Part shown: positions 16,571-27,106 of the stretch, in pieces | How positions within the stretch are numbered: the stretch's first letter is position 1 | Layout of the letters: each line of letters opens with the position of its first letter | Assembly: GCF_026651875.1 (NCBI RefSeq) | Contig: NZ_CP104067.1 | Span: forward strand, 4,826,501 to 4,890,500 | DNA from: Alicyclobacillus fastidiosus | GTDB lineage: Bacteria > Bacillota > Bacilli > Alicyclobacillales > Alicyclobacillaceae | DNA: 64,000 nt | Direction of reading: 5' to 3' | The notes under the pieces: model-generated | What the model saw: the letters and a program-made list of their open reading frames with translations, nothing else | What the model was told of the DNA's origin: nothing | Databases searched by the model: none | Made by a program: the position numbers and the translations under genes

Positions 16571-16603
16571 TACAGAATACTGTTTTTTGATTTATTATAC
16601 TGT
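16571..16603 (-). promoter_or_regulatory. yhf operon promoter with repeated ATACTGT operator candidates
   Basis: On the minus strand a perfect TATAAT (plus-strand 16594-16599) lies about 40 bases before yhfZ but has no good -35 at 16-18 bases, as expected for a regulated promoter. ATACTGT occurs at 16577-16583 and again at 16597-16603, exactly 20 bases (two helical turns) apart, and the first copy is part of the near-palindrome ACAGAATACTGT. These overlap the -10 and transcript start and are good candidates for YhfZ binding. Confidence 0.5.
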
Positions 16604-16726
16604 ATCATATCAGTCGTGGGAATATGCAAATTATTCTGCAAGCTTGGCTCCTGGTCTGCATATTGTCGCTATCGACGTATCCCGTAGGACTAGTGGATTT
16701 TTGAAGGAAAGTTTGGAGGAGCGCAG

Positions 16727-17512
16727 ATGAAGGCTGTTTTCTTTGACATTGATGGCACGCTTATCTCGCCAGATACAGATGTGATCGCCAAATCCGTAAA
16801 AGAGGCTGTAGTAGAACTACAGACAAACGGAGTCATACCCATCCTCGTGTCCGGAAGGCCTCCGTTTGCCATTGAGCCTGTGGCCAAGGAACTTTCCATC
16901 CAGACGTACATCGCCTTCAACGGTGGACTAGCCGCCGACCAGGGGAAGGTGGTCTACCATCGTCCTATCGATAGGCGAACGGTGGACGAGTTCGTCGAAC
17001 TCGCCAGGCAAAAGGACCATGCCATCGTGTTCCCGGGCTTGAATGGTTACTTTACGCCTGACAAGAACAAGGCTACGTGGGGAGTCATCGTGGAGTTATT
17101 CAAGCGTATGACACCGGTTGTGGCACACGACTATTGGAAGGAATACGATGTCTATCAGATGGAATTGATTTGCGACCCAGACCAAGTTCGTCATTATCAG
17201 GATAAATTCTATCAGGATCTCCGATTTTATCCCTGGCATATTTACAAGAATGCCACAAATGTAAACCCAGTGAGCAATTCCAAGGCCGCTGCCATGGCAA
17301 AAATACTAGACCATCTCGCAATTCCTTTGGCAGACTCTGTAGCAATCGGTGACGGACCGAATGACGTGGAGATGATTCAAACGGCCAAGCTCGGCATTGC
17401 GATGGGGAACGGTTGTGATTCCTTAAAGCGCGCTGCCGATTATGTCACGGAAAGCGTATGGAATGATGGGGTTGTGCAAGCTCTCCGCCATTTCAATCTC
17501 CTTACAAAGTGA
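16727..17512 (+). CDS. Cof-type HAD-superfamily phosphatase
   Basis: A 261-aa HAD IIB (Cof) hydrolase that removes phosphate from small phosphorylated metabolites. Motif I is FFDIDGTLIS with the nucleophile D7, motif II is the serine in ILVSGRPP, motif III is the lysine in SNSKAAAM, and motif IV is GDGPNDVEMI; the cap domain lies between II and III. GGAGGAG is six bases upstream of the ATG. It is divergent from the yhf operon across a 171-base gap, so it may share its control or even act on its phosphorylated intermediates, but Cof proteins are broad-specificity enzymes and this is only inference. Confidence 0.9.
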   Translation: MKAVFFDIDGTLISPDTDVIAKSVKEAVVELQTNGVIPILVSGRPPFAIEPVAKELSIQTYIAFNGGLAADQGKVVYHRPIDRRTVDEFVELARQKDHAIVFPGLNGYFTPDKNKATWGVIVELFKRMTPVVAHDYWKEYDVYQMELICDPDQVRHYQDKFYQDLRFYPWHIYKNATNVNPVSNSKAAAMAKILDHLAIPLADSVAIGDGPNDVEMIQTAKLGIAMGNGCDSLKRAADYVTESVWNDGVVQALRHFNLLTK

Positions 17513-17610
17513 CGCTGTCCAAACAAACGGCACCTTTTTGGTGATCGACGAACCACGGATCAGGTTGTAGAAATCAACCAGATCTAAACAGTCGTCACAA
17601 AACACAAAAT

Positions 17611-17643
17611 GAGCTGTCGCCGACAAGATATGTGCGACAGCTC
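17611..17643. terminator. Bidirectional terminator between converging genes
   Basis: GAGCTGTCGC (17611-17620) pairs perfectly with GCGACAGCTC (17634-17643), a 10-bp stem. On the minus strand it is followed by ATTTTGTGTTTT and on the plus strand by ATTTCAT, and it lies between the converging HAD and thioesterase genes. Confidence 0.8.
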
Positions 17644-17719
17644 ATTTCATGTACCTTCCAAATGATTATTTTCAATTTTTTGTCGACCACCGGATAGGCG
17701 AAAGCCGCTAATGAATATT

Positions 17720-18133
17720 TCACCGAACGACCCGTTCATACGCGATATGCCAATTCGGCAACGCTTTTCGCATCGCCACAGGTTGAAAAGTCTCCTTACT
17801 GACGACGACGTGGGAGGATGTCCCTTCTACGCATAACGTCCCGTCTGCATCTATGATCTCATAGCCATAAACTACTTTTACGCCGTTGTACTCGATCACT
17901 CGGGTTTTAACGAAGGCCTTTTCCCCATACTTTAACGGCCGCCTATATGTCACATGGACGTCAAACACGGGACAGAAATATCCTTCGTCCTCCATATCGA
18001 CATAGCGTAACCCTAAATCCTCAACAAATTTGGTTCGCCCTATTTCAAACCAAATCAAATAATTCGCGTGATAGACGACGCCCATCTGGTCTGTTTCCGC
18101 ATATCTCACTTCAACTTCAGTCTCTGAAACCAT
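17720..18133 (-). CDS. YbgC/FadM-type acyl-CoA thioesterase
   Basis: A 137-aa hot-dog-fold thioesterase of the 4-hydroxybenzoyl-CoA thioesterase type. The signature ETDQMGVVYHANYLIWFE contains the catalytic aspartate, and the long helix and five strands follow in the usual order. The true start is one of two adjacent ATGs (18136 or 18133) preceded by AAAGGAG; the second gives better spacing. Upstream extension in the same frame is not protein-like. The substrate acyl-CoA cannot be predicted. It ends at a shared terminator with the HAD gene. Confidence 0.87.
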   Translation of the reverse strand: MVSETEVEVRYAETDQMGVVYHANYLIWFEIGRTKFVEDLGLRYVDMEDEGYFCPVFDVHVTYRRPLKYGEKAFVKTRVIEYNGVKVVYGYEIIDADGTLCVEGTSSHVVVSKETFQPVAMRKALPNWHIAYERVVR

Positions 18134-18272
18134 CATGTTTCTCCTTTGAACCGAGGACCATTCCATGCCGCAAGCCAACCCGCAGTGTTTCAGATTGCGA
18201 ATTTGCGCTCGTCTATACCATACCCCCTTACGTATCAAATCGCGCGTACCAACGTTGAATAACATAACATGG

Positions 18273-19055
18273 TCAGTCGTTGGACGCGTTGCGGTGACGC
18301 AACGGCAACCACGCCAAAACATCCTGTATCTTGGCATCCCAGTATCCCCACTCATGCTCACCGGCCTCTTCTTGATAAGTAAAATCAAAGCTGGTTCGTT
18401 CACATTGTCGCTTAAACGTCAGATTGTCTTCATACAAAAAGTCCTCCGTGCCGCAACACTGGAACAGCTTCGGTTTGTTCACGGTCGAATTCTCTACCTG
18501 TTGGAGCAAATACAAGAGGTCATGTTCCGTTCCAGCAATGTCCTGGTCTCCGAAAATGAACTGATAGTCCGGGATAGGTGAATCCTTTTTGGCGATGTTC
18601 AGAGCGCCTGACAGGCTGGCCGCTGCAGCAAACTTGTCGGGATTGCGCAAGGCCAGCTTGAACGCGCCATACCCTCCCATTGACAGCCCGGCCACAAAAT
18701 TGTCCTCCCTATCCTCGGACAAGTGGAAAAACGAGCGAGCAATAAGCGGTAGTTCCTCGCTGATAAACGTCCAGTACTTACCGCCAAATTGCATGTCGGT
18801 GTAGAAACTCCTGTGAACCTGCGGCATGACCACAGCCAACCCCATCGAGGCAACATACCTCTCAATCGACGTTCTGCGAGTCCAAATGGTATCGTCGTCG
18901 GAAAGACCATGGAGGAGATAAAGCGTCGGATGCTGGCTTCCATTGGTGACATTGCTCATCCCGATCTGTGTGGATGTCTGCTGCGGCAAAATCACCGTCA
19001 TCGAGGTACTCAATCCTAATGTTTCGGAAAAAAAGTTACATGTCACAAGCGCCAT
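18273..19055 (-). CDS. Esterase of the S-formylglutathione hydrolase/EstA group
   Basis: A 260-aa alpha/beta hydrolase. The oxyanion region is [14 protein letters not shown], the nucleophile serine is in the elbow GLSMGGYGA, the aspartate is likely in [11 protein letters not shown] and the histidine in [10 protein letters not shown]. This layout matches the tributyrin esterase EstA and FrmB-type family, which hydrolyses short acyl esters. No signal peptide is present, so it is cytosolic. AGGGGGAC lies upstream of the ATG at 19055. It follows the kdp locus in the same direction but is probably an independent transcription unit with the thioesterase. Confidence 0.87.
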   Translation of the reverse strand: MALVTCNFFSETLGLSTSMTVILPQQTSTQIGMSNVTNGSQHPTLYLLHGLSDDDTIWTRRTSIERYVASMGLAVVMPQVHRSFYTDMQFGGKYWTFISEELPLIARSFFHLSEDREDNFVAGLSMGGYGAFKLALRNPDKFAAAASLSGALNIAKKDSPIPDYQFIFGDQDIAGTEHDLLYLLQQVENSTVNKPKLFQCCGTEDFLYEDNLTFKRQCERTSFDFTYQEEAGEHEWGYWDAKIQDVLAWLPLRHRNASND

Positions 19056-19234
19056 GCTTAGTCCCCCTATCGTCGGTGGTTCGACAAACTTCGGAATTTC
19101 AGAATAACAGTGCTCAATTCCTCATCGTGATCCGTTTTCCTTCCCAATGAAGTACCTGCGTGACGGATCTTGTCGGGTGCTAACCTGCGGTGATATGATC
19201 TTCAGCGCCCTAGTCGACTATTTGCTGCAGCCGC

Positions 19235-21556
19235 TCACGTCCGGTTCACAAATGGATTTAATGGCAGACTTTGCTCTACCGCTTCCAGTGATGGTCTGTC
19301 TCGCTCACAAGCGACGATGTGTAGGTCGACGAATACAGCGTTCTCCAAGACATAGTCGAGTGGATTTTTCTTCATACGAGCAATCCATCCCTTCTGTGTG
19401 AACGGCTGCCCAGCAACCAACTGAGACACCTGCAGTTCTTCTGCCGTTCGCACTATCGTCAGGCCAATGTTCTGACCTACAGCTGGCCGCGTAATGAAAT
19501 GCGCACCAAATTGTTCGCTCAATTCCTGAATTTTTGCCATATCGCGTTCATCCTGCTTGGTCATCGATTCGTCAGCTAAGACCACGAGCACCCAAAGTTC
19601 TGCCTTTAAGCGGTCGGCAATCCGCCAACCACGTCGAATCAGCTTTTCCGAATGCGGTCGATGATTCACGCAGACTAAGATGCGCTCGCACGCCGTATCA
19701 GGACCGAATCCTTCTTCGCGGGCTCGATGCATGCGTTGGTCCACATCATCGGCAACCTCCAACAACGCTAATTCACGTAAGGCAGCTAGATTGGCCGTTT
19801 GGAAAAAGTTGTCCAACGCACTCTCAATCTTGTCTCGAGCATAAACCCTTCCCTTCACCAGGCGATGCTGAAGCGTTTCAGGCGTAACATCAATAAGTTT
19901 CACCTCACGAGCTAACTTCATGAACCAGTCCGGGATTCGCTCCCGTACCTTGATTCCTGTGATATGCTCCACTTTGTCATGCAAGCTTTCGAGATGTTGA
20001 ACATTGACTGCCGTCACTACGTTGATGCCTTGTTCCAAAAGGTACTCAATATCCTGGTAGCGCTTGTCGCGGATGCAGCCAGGTACATTTGTGTGCGCTA
20101 GCTCGTCGACTAGAACAATCGATGGTTTTCGTTTTACAATGGCGTCAACATCCATCTCTTCATAAAATCGTCCACCGAGTTCGATCCGCCTTCTCGGAAC
20201 CACCTCTAAATCTCCGATTTGTTGTGCAGTTTCTGAGCGACCGTGCGTCTCGATGAGGCCAATGACCACGTCCCACCCGCGAACCCTCCAATCGTGCGCA
20301 TCATTCAGCATCTTATATGTCTTGCCAACGCCAGGCGCCGCACCGATATAAATGGTCAGTCGCCCGCGCAAACGCGGATAAGGGCCGGGGTCACTTTGTC
20401 CCCAGACCCCCTTCACGACCCGAAAATTCGAACCGGGCGCGTCCCGCCAACCGACGATACGGAGGTCGGTATAACGAAGGTTTCTCAACAAATAACGAAC
20501 CGGGTTATCCCTCCAGAAGTACCTCCTCTTACGTCGGGAGAGTGGTTGCCCAATCACGACTTGGGTAACGTTCAACTTCTCTGCCACCTCGGATACAATG
20601 GCGCCGATCCTTCTGTCGTTGCGCGGTTCTACAATCCACAGAGCCTCTATCTGTTCAGCTAATTCACGGAGTTTTTGCAAATTGCTCTGTTCGCGTTCGG
20701 AGAGCAAATTTTCAGCTGTGTTCGATATGGTGAGCACATACATATCCGCTTTCATCCGAATCGCCATTCGATGCCCGCGTTGAATCAGTTGAACGGCTCT
20801 CGCGTAGTGGTTGACGCAGACCATGATGACTTCTTTGGCTCCGACGGGACCCGGAATTTTTCTCCTCGCATAAGACCTCTGCAATCGTTCGTCGACATCC
20901 TCAGCAACCATGCGCAGAGCTAATTCTCGTAGTCCGGAGAGATTAGACTTCCGGAAAAAGTTTCGAAGTGCGTGATGGACCTTGTCATTTGGGTATATGC
21001 TCCCGTCCCGCAGGCGTTGCCGTAAGGTCTCCGGCGTAACATCGATCACGGACACTTCATCCGCCCGTTTGATCACAGACTCCGGAACTAGTTCACGCAC
21101 CCGGATTTTGGTGATGGCTTCCGCCTCTTCGTGGATGCCTTCGATGTGCTGCACGTTGACGGCGGTGAGAACAGAAATCCCTTGATCTAACAAATACTCT
21201 ACATCCATATACCGCTTTGGAAACAAAGACCCTGGTGCATTGCTGTGTGCCAACTCGTCGATGACAACCACAGCTGGATTTCGTTCGATGATGGCATCGA
21301 GATGGACTTCTTCAAAGACCCGGTTGTGGAACCGAATTTTCTTTCTCGGAAGGATCTCCAACCCTTCCAATTGTCTGGCGGTTTCCGGTCGATCATGAAC
21401 ATCTACGTAACCAATGGCGATATCGACTCCGCGCTCCTTCATGGAAGCCGCTTCACGCAGCATGGTGTAGGTTTTTCCTACACCAGGCGCCGCTCCAATC
21501 AATATTTTCAACTGACCCGGATGGCTGCCAAACGGGTATCCCGTATTGGGTCCCAT
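19235..21556 (-). CDS. Tandem KdpD N-terminal sensor protein lacking a histidine kinase
   Basis: A 773-aa protein made of two successive copies of the KdpD input module. Each copy has the P-loop domain (GAAPGVGKTY at residues 21-30 and 405-414; DELAH Walker B near 101 and 485; TAVNVQH in both) followed by a universal-stress-like domain (starting near EVIMVCVNH at 242 and ERILVCVNH in copy two). There are no membrane helices and no HisKA or ATPase domain; those are in a separate gene at 28089-29714. Cytosolic. It is the last gene of the kdp operon, 11 bases after kdpC. A single detached KdpD N-terminal protein is known in some bacteria, but the in-frame duplication is unusual. It likely senses K+/nucleotide state and acts on the kinase in trans. 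Confidence 0.9.
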   Translation of the reverse strand: MGPNTGYPFGSHPGQLKILIGAAPGVGKTYTMLREAASMKERGVDIAIGYVDVHDRPETARQLEGLEILPRKKIRFHNRVFEEVHLDAIIERNPAVVVIDELAHSNAPGSLFPKRYMDVEYLLDQGISVLTAVNVQHIEGIHEEAEAITKIRVRELVPESVIKRADEVSVIDVTPETLRQRLRDGSIYPNDKVHHALRNFFRKSNLSGLRELALRMVAEDVDERLQRSYARRKIPGPVGAKEVIMVCVNHYARAVQLIQRGHRMAIRMKADMYVLTISNTAENLLSEREQSNLQKLRELAEQIEALWIVEPRNDRRIGAIVSEVAEKLNVTQVVIGQPLSRRKRRYFWRDNPVRYLLRNLRYTDLRIVGWRDAPGSNFRVVKGVWGQSDPGPYPRLRGRLTIYIGAAPGVGKTYKMLNDAHDWRVRGWDVVIGLIETHGRSETAQQIGDLEVVPRRRIELGGRFYEEMDVDAIVKRKPSIVLVDELAHTNVPGCIRDKRYQDIEYLLEQGINVVTAVNVQHLESLHDKVEHITGIKVRERIPDWFMKLAREVKLIDVTPETLQHRLVKGRVYARDKIESALDNFFQTANLAALRELALLEVADDVDQRMHRAREEGFGPDTACERILVCVNHRPHSEKLIRRGWRIADRLKAELWVLVVLADESMTKQDERDMAKIQELSEQFGAHFITRPAVGQNIGLTIVRTAEELQVSQLVAGQPFTQKGWIARMKKNPLDYVLENAVFVDLHIVACERDRPSLEAVEQSLPLNPFVNRT

Positions 21557-21567
21557 AAGGTCCCCCC

Positions 21568-22137
21568 CTATCGTCCGAGGCGTTGCTCAATGGCCAGGTT
21601 TACCCGCATCACATTGATCATTGGATCTCCCCAAATCCCGAGAACAGGGCGTTGTTCGTATTCACTGATCAGGTTGTTCAAATAGACTTCACCGAGCCCC
21701 GACGCCTTTGCAATCCTTGGCACTTGAATGAGCGCGTCCTGTACTGAGATGTCCGGGTCGAGTCCTGACGCGGACGACTCCACCATATCAGGTGGAATCG
21801 ACGATACGGGGGTTCCCGGATTCTGCTTTTCCACCGCTTGTAGGTTTTGCTTCACCTCAGACAGCAGTGCAGGATTGGATGGCCCCAAGTTCGATCCACC
21901 GGATGCGTTCGCCGCATAATTCACAGCGGAGGGCCGCGGATGAAATAACGCGTCGCTCGTCACATCTTGAGCAATCAGCTCGGAACCTATCGGATGCCCG
22001 TACAATTGAACAATGCTTCCCTTCGCTTGAAACGGAAACAGCAGATTGCCAACAGCGGTGACAGCAAGTGGATAGAAGAGACCTAACAAGATGGCGAAAA
22101 CAACCGTAAAGCGGATTGACCGCCAAAGATTTACCAT
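21568..22137 (-). CDS. kdpC: Potassium-transporting ATPase subunit C
   Basis: A 189-aa KdpC, the single-span subunit that stabilises the KdpAB pump and aids ATP binding. One N-terminal helix (FTVVFAILLGLFYPLAVTAV) is followed by an exported domain with HPIGSELI, FHPRPSAVNY, AASGGSNLGPSN-like wording and the C-terminal GEVYLNNLISE/ PVLGIWGDPMINV segments expected of KdpC. The ATG at 22137 has GAGGGG seven bases upstream; the longer frame lacks a site. It follows kdpB after 34 bases. It appears intact although its partner kdpA is broken. Confidence 0.93.
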   Translation of the reverse strand: MVNLWRSIRFTVVFAILLGLFYPLAVTAVGNLLFPFQAKGSIVQLYGHPIGSELIAQDVTSDALFHPRPSAVNYAANASGGSNLGPSNPALLSEVKQNLQAVEKQNPGTPVSSIPPDMVESSASGLDPDISVQDALIQVPRIAKASGLGEVYLNNLISEYEQRPVLGIWGDPMINVMRVNLAIEQRLGR

Positions 22138-22171
22138 GATGAACCCCTCGCTTCGTCCATTGAATAGCTCG

Positions 22172-24223
22172 CTAAATCCTTGCAATCCCCAGCGCCGTAA
22201 GCAATAGGTCAATGACCTTGATCCCGATAAAAGGCGCAATGACGCCTCCCACTCCGTACACAAGCAGGTTTCTAACCAACATGTTCGTCGCGCTCATCGG
22301 GCGATATTTGACCCCCCTCATCGCCAGTGGGATGAGCAGAGGAATGATGAGCGCGTTAAAGATCAGGGCGGATAAGATGGCACTATGTGAACTCGTCAAA
22401 TGCATCACGTTCAAAACCCTGAGTGCAGGGATCATCGTTACAAAAATGGCAGGGATAATAGCAAAGTACTTTGCCACGTCATTTGCAATTGAAAAAGTCG
22501 TAATGGCCCCGCGCGTGATAAGGAGTTGCTTCCCGATGGAGACAACCTCAATTAACTTGGTGGGATCTGAATCTAAATCAATCATGTTTCCCGCTTCTTT
22601 CGCTGCAGTCGTGCCGGTATTCATGGCCAGGCCAACGTCCGCCTGCGCCAGGGCGGGCGCATCGTTTGTACCGTCACCCGACATGGCCACCAACTTCCCA
22701 CGTTCCTGCTCCTCCCGAATGAGGCGCATCTTGTCCTCAGGTTTCGCCTCGGCGATGTAATCGTCCACTCCGGCTTCTTTGGCAATCGTTGCGGCCGTCA
22801 GAGGATTATCCCCTGTACACATCACAGTTTTGATCCCCATCTTGCGAAGCTCTTGAAACCGTTCCCTCATCCCGGATTTGACAATGTCCTTGAGATAAAT
22901 CAACCCGTAAATGTCGGTGTCCTTCACGACCGCGAGGGGCGTGCCACCCTCTTTTGCAATACGCTCGGTCATCTCGTCTAAGTCAAGTGGTATCGTGCCA
23001 CCATTCTCCATGACGTTCCTCTTGATTGCATCGACTGCGCCTTTTCGAACCGCGCTGCCGTCGGGCAAATTGAGACCACTCATGCGCGTATCGGCACTGA
23101 ACTCGACATTTTCCGCTTCGGTGTAGCGCTCCCGGACAAATGACACGCGAAGCTCCCTGCCCAAATCTACAACAGAGCGCCCCTCCGGCGTCTCGTCGAA
23201 CAAGGAGGCGATGACCGCAGTCTCAATCACCTCTTTTTCCGTGTGTTTTCCAACTGGAAGAAATTCACTCGCCAAGCGGTTTCCGATGGTGATCGTACCG
23301 GTTTTGTCGAGAATCAATGTATTGACGTCACCGGCCGCCTCCACCGCTTTTCCCGATTTCGCGATCACGTTAAACCGAATGACGCGGTCCATTCCTGCAA
23401 TTCCGATTGCAGACAACAAGGCGCCGATGGTCGTCGGGATCAAACAGACGAGCAAGGCGATTAGCGTTGCGATGTCAATCGTATGGTGCAGATAGCGTGC
23501 CATGGGCTCTAACGTGACGACGACGAATAAGAAGATGATGGTCAACCCGGCCAGTAGAACCGATAGGGCTAGTTCATTCGGGGTCTTCTGACGACTGGCG
23601 CCTTCGACGAGGCTGATCATCCTGTCCAAAAATGATTCGCCGGGATCGACAGAGATTCGAATCACCAATTCGTCAGATAACAGTTTTGTTCCCCCGGTTA
23701 CGGAGCTGAAATCTCCACCGGCGCCACGAATCACTGGCGCGGATTCTCCGGTAATCGCCGATTCGTCGACGCTTCCGAGACCCTCTAAAACATCCCCGTC
23801 CGCTGGAATCATCTCATTCGCCACGACGCGCACGATGTCGCCACGGTGCAACGTCGACGCAGGTACCACTTCGTACAATCCATTATCTAGCCGGCGGTTG
23901 GCCATCAGATCTGTTTTCGTTTTGCGGAGGGACTCGGCTTGCGCTTTTCCTCGTCCTTCTGCAACCGCCTCGGCAAAGTTTCCAAATAGTATGGTCAAGA
24001 ACAAAATCACGGTGACAATCAGGTTATACCAGCGCTCGCTGGCTGGATAGTCTCCGCCGTACAGATTTGGGTCAAACGTCAACAGTAACGTCACGACAAA
24101 CCCGACTTCCACCACAAACATGACGGGATTGCACACGAGAATACGAGGATCCATCTTGACGAATGACTCCCAAATCGCCCGCTTCAAGATATCCCGGGAA
24201 ATGACAAACGAACTTCGGTCCAT
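22172..24223 (-). CDS. kdpB: Potassium-transporting P-type ATPase subunit B
   Basis: A 683-aa catalytic subunit of the Kdp pump. It carries TGES (158-161) in the actuator domain, the phosphorylated aspartate D306 in [12 protein letters not shown], the KGAVDAI nucleotide-domain region, and the hinge motif [15 protein letters not shown]. About seven membrane helices are present. The ATG at 24223 has AAGGAG upstream. It is 57 bases after the end of kdpA. The reading frame is full length with no visible lesion, which suggests that the kdpA damage is recent or that KdpB is retained by chance. Confidence 0.95.
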   Translation of the reverse strand: MDRSSFVISRDILKRAIWESFVKMDPRILVCNPVMFVVEVGFVVTLLLTFDPNLYGGDYPASERWYNLIVTVILFLTILFGNFAEAVAEGRGKAQAESLRKTKTDLMANRRLDNGLYEVVPASTLHRGDIVRVVANEMIPADGDVLEGLGSVDESAITGESAPVIRGAGGDFSSVTGGTKLLSDELVIRISVDPGESFLDRMISLVEGASRQKTPNELALSVLLAGLTIIFLFVVVTLEPMARYLHHTIDIATLIALLVCLIPTTIGALLSAIGIAGMDRVIRFNVIAKSGKAVEAAGDVNTLILDKTGTITIGNRLASEFLPVGKHTEKEVIETAVIASLFDETPEGRSVVDLGRELRVSFVRERYTEAENVEFSADTRMSGLNLPDGSAVRKGAVDAIKRNVMENGGTIPLDLDEMTERIAKEGGTPLAVVKDTDIYGLIYLKDIVKSGMRERFQELRKMGIKTVMCTGDNPLTAATIAKEAGVDDYIAEAKPEDKMRLIREEQERGKLVAMSGDGTNDAPALAQADVGLAMNTGTTAAKEAGNMIDLDSDPTKLIEVVSIGKQLLITRGAITTFSIANDVAKYFAIIPAIFVTMIPALRVLNVMHLTSSHSAILSALIFNALIIPLLIPLAMRGVKYRPMSATNMLVRNLLVYGVGGVIAPFIGIKVIDLLLTALGIARI

Positions 24224-25445
24224 TTTCAGGTCTCCTTCTGCCTAATCGAGTCAGAATGGCGTCTCTCGCAACTGTTCGTCTCAGGAAAGCCACATCTGTA
24301 ATTGCTCTCCGATTGGACCAATTGCCAGAGCGGGGAAGAATGTCAGGGCCCCGACGATGACGAATACCGCGACAAACACACCGCCAAAGGAAAACGTGTC
24401 AGTTCTCAACGTCCCGACACTTTGAGGAATCACAGCTTTCGTCGCAAGAGATCCGGCGATGGCGAACATAGCAATGAGAGAAACATATCGCCCGAACAAC
24501 ATGACCAAACCCTCGGTGATGTTAAAAAACACGTTGTTGCCACTGAGACCCGCAAAGGCTGAACCGTTGTTTGCAGCCCCGGAAGTATACGCGTAGAGCA
24601 CTTCGGACAACCCATGCAAACCTGGATTGAGGATCATCGAGGTGCCCGCCTTCGTCGCCAGGGCAATCGCGGTCGGAACAAGTATGATAAACGGGTGCAC
24701 GAGCATGGCAACCGTAGCGAGCTTGATCTCGCGCGCTTCGATCTTCTTGCCGAAGATTTCAGGTGTCCGTCCAACCATGAGTCCGGAAAGAAACACGGTG
24801 ATCATGAGGAACATCAGAATGTTTAAGAGTCCGACGCCTTTCCCGCCGAAAATCAGATTGAACATCATGAACACGAGAGGAACCATACCACTGATTGGCA
24901 TGAAGCTATCGTGCATCGCATTGACCGCGCCAGTCGTAAATGCCGTCGTCAATGCGGCGAACGCACTGGATAGTCCTGTCCCGAAGCGCACCTCCTTGCC
25001 CTCCATATTCGGGCCGTTGATGCCAAGCGCGTGCTGTAAGAGCGGATTTCCAGCGGATTCACCGGCGTAGATGACAAACGCCCCCAACACCAAGACACTT
25101 TGTGAGATATACGTAAAGGACGACAGCCTGTCTTCGATTACCGATGAAGCGACCGAACGTCCAGACGAGTGCGCAAGAGATCACGCCCATCGCGACCATT
25201 TCAAGCACAGTCGTCCAAGCACTGGGGTCTTCATAGGGATGCGCGGAATTGGCGTTAAAATAGCCGCCGCCGTTTGTACCTAACTGTTTAATGGCTTCCA
25301 GAGAGGCCACAGGTCCTCGCGAAATCGTCTGAATTTGTCCCTGCAGTGTGTGCACCACCTGTGCCCCTTGTAACGTTTGCGGGACCCCCAAACCGACGAG
25401 CACCACAGCAAATACGACTGCTAGCGGAATGAGGAGCCGAGTGTG

Positions 25446-25453
25446 AATTTTAA
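25446..25453. repeat. Target-site duplication, left copy (AATTTTAA)
   Basis: AATTTTAA immediately precedes the left inverted repeat and is repeated exactly at 27107-27114 after the right one. An 8-bp duplication is consistent with some IS4-family subgroups and shows a simple transposition into kdpA. Confidence 0.9.
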
Positions 25454-27106
25454 CATGACCTATGCAGTTGTTGTATGAATTAGGAATTTCGAAAACAAGA
25501 AAAGACTTGACAAATCAAAAACACCGCAATAATCGCCGAGAAGGTACTGGTTACCTACCTCTTAGTGATTCGGGTGTTGTGCGTGGCGAATTTATGCAAA
25601 CCAAAGTTCAAAGTTTTATCGTCGTTCAGTCAGGTCGGTGGGATACCGTTGCTTTGTACCCTGTGGGAGCGTTTTGACCTCTCTCTGCTACTATCTCAAT
25701 CCGGCATTTTCAAAGTTCGCGGTGTGGCGACCTGGGTCCTTGCTTTCCTTTACGTGGTCGGATTAATTAACCGTTCTCCCTCGGTGAATGCATTGTCGTC
25801 GTTTTATAACCAAGACGGTCTACTGCAACAGACACTCGGCGCGAAGAAGATATCGCAATCCGCACTCAGTCGGTTTCTGACCGGGTTTTCCGGTTGGGAT
25901 GTATTCAACAATAAGCGTACTGAAAGGCTTCAGGATGACACAGACACTGCACTAACAAATGGCGATGTTCTGGCCTTGGACGACACGCATGCACCACACC
26001 CATATGCGAAGAAAATCCCCTTTCTCTATTGGCTTTACGACAGTTCCAGCAAAACCTACACATGGGCCATGAACATCGTCGCATTACACGCTGTTCGCCG
26101 AAACGGTGTTGAGTACCCATGGTCCTATTCCATCTGGAAGAAACCAGAATCGGAGACAGCTAAAGAGTCTTCAAAACTAGACTTGGCATGGCGCATGCTT
26201 CAGGATGTTCGCAAACAAGTATCGTGTCGATTGTGGGTTGTTATGGACCGTTGGTACTTCAGCAAACCATTCTTGCGTCAGTGCGAGTCTGCCAATTTCG
26301 ATTGGATCACGAAGGCGAAACGCAATACGAAGCTGTTCCGTCGACTCATTGAACCGGGCACCGGGCGTGAACGATTTGTTCCCATACAGCCCATAGATTT
26401 GATTCGTGAAGTCTATCCGCGCTTGAAGATGCAACCCAAGGCGAAAGTTGCTTCTGTAGTCTGTCAGGATATCTACATACAGATGCCGACAGAAAAACGC
26501 AATCGTAAAGGACAAATGATCATAAAAATGAAGTACACACCCATTGCTGCAGTGGTTGGCTGGCGGGTTAAGGAGGAGTCTAAGGATACCGAGCGAAGCA
26601 GGATCGACACAACCGACGAATCAGACCACGAACCCGCGGCCGACTACAAGGGTGCATATCTGCTGATGAGTAATCGTCACGACGTTCCACAGGAAGTGCT
26701 TGGGGCATGGCTACGCCGCTGGAATATTGAAATCCTGTTTCGTACAGCCAAGCAAGAGTTGGGTATGTTGAACTGCCATTCACAAAACGAGAACCACATT
26801 CATGCACACCTGACGCTGCTATTCACGGCGGAAACTCTCATTCGGTATCTGCTTTGGGCACAACGAAAAACAGCGGGCAAAGAGGATTGCACCCACGGCC
26901 AAGTGATCCGCAATCTAATTTGCATCCGCTGCCACACACGTCGAGTCCATAGTAGAAATAAACCAGACTCGATTACACTCGATCTTGACACAGTCGCAAA
27001 GGATTTTGCAAGACTGATTCGTAGACTTTGGCCACCCAATCTAGAAATCGGGTGGTTCTGTCCCTTTTCAACCAACCAATTGTTGGGGACAACTGCATAG
27101 GTCATG
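25454..27106 (+). mobile_element. IS4-like insertion sequence inside kdpA (1653 bp)
   Basis: The element is bounded by perfect 18-bp inverted repeats CATGACCTATGCAGTTGT at 25454-25471 and, inverted, at 27089-27106, flanked by the 8-bp direct repeat AATTTTAA (25446-25453 and 27107-27114). It carries one transposase gene on the plus strand, opposite to kdpA. Perfect repeats, perfect duplication and an intact transposase suggest a recent insertion. Confidence 0.95.
25565..27100 (+). CDS. IS4-family DDE transposase
   Basis: A transposase of up to 511 aa. The catalytic residues fit D in GDVLALDDTHAPHPYAKK, D in RLWVVMDRWYFSKPF, and E in RRWNIEILFRTAKQELG (the Y-(2)-R-(3)-E-(6)-K-like signature of the IS4 group). 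The first GTG at 25565 is a possible start but no strong ribosome site is seen, and an internal start is possible. The stop codon TAG lies within the right inverted repeat. The protein is complete, so the element is probably still active. Confidence 0.9.
   Translation: MIRVLCVANLCKPKFKVLSSFSQVGGIPLLCTLWERFDLSLLLSQSGIFKVRGVATWVLAFLYVVGLINRSPSVNALSSFYNQDGLLQQTLGAKKISQSALSRFLTGFSGWDVFNNKRTERLQDDTDTALTNGDVLALDDTHAPHPYAKKIPFLYWLYDSSSKTYTWAMNIVALHAVRRNGVEYPWSYSIWKKPESETAKESSKLDLAWRMLQDVRKQVSCRLWVVMDRWYFSKPFLRQCESANFDWITKAKRNTKLFRRLIEPGTGRERFVPIQPIDLIREVYPRLKMQPKAKVASVVCQDIYIQMPTEKRNRKGQMIIKMKYTPIAAVVGWRVKEESKDTERSRIDTTDESDHEPAADYKGAYLLMSNRHDVPQEVLGAWLRRWNIEILFRTAKQELGMLNCHSQNENHIHAHLTLLFTAETLIRYLLWAQRKTAGKEDCTHGQVIRNLICIRCHTRRVHSRNKPDSITLDLDTVAKDFARLIRRLWPPNLEIGWFCPFSTNQLLGTTA

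Noticed and set aside
25059..25406. Separate 115-aa minus-strand gene
   Set aside because: Its sequence is the middle of KdpA, displaced by the frameshift and cut at one side by the IS; it is not an independent gene.
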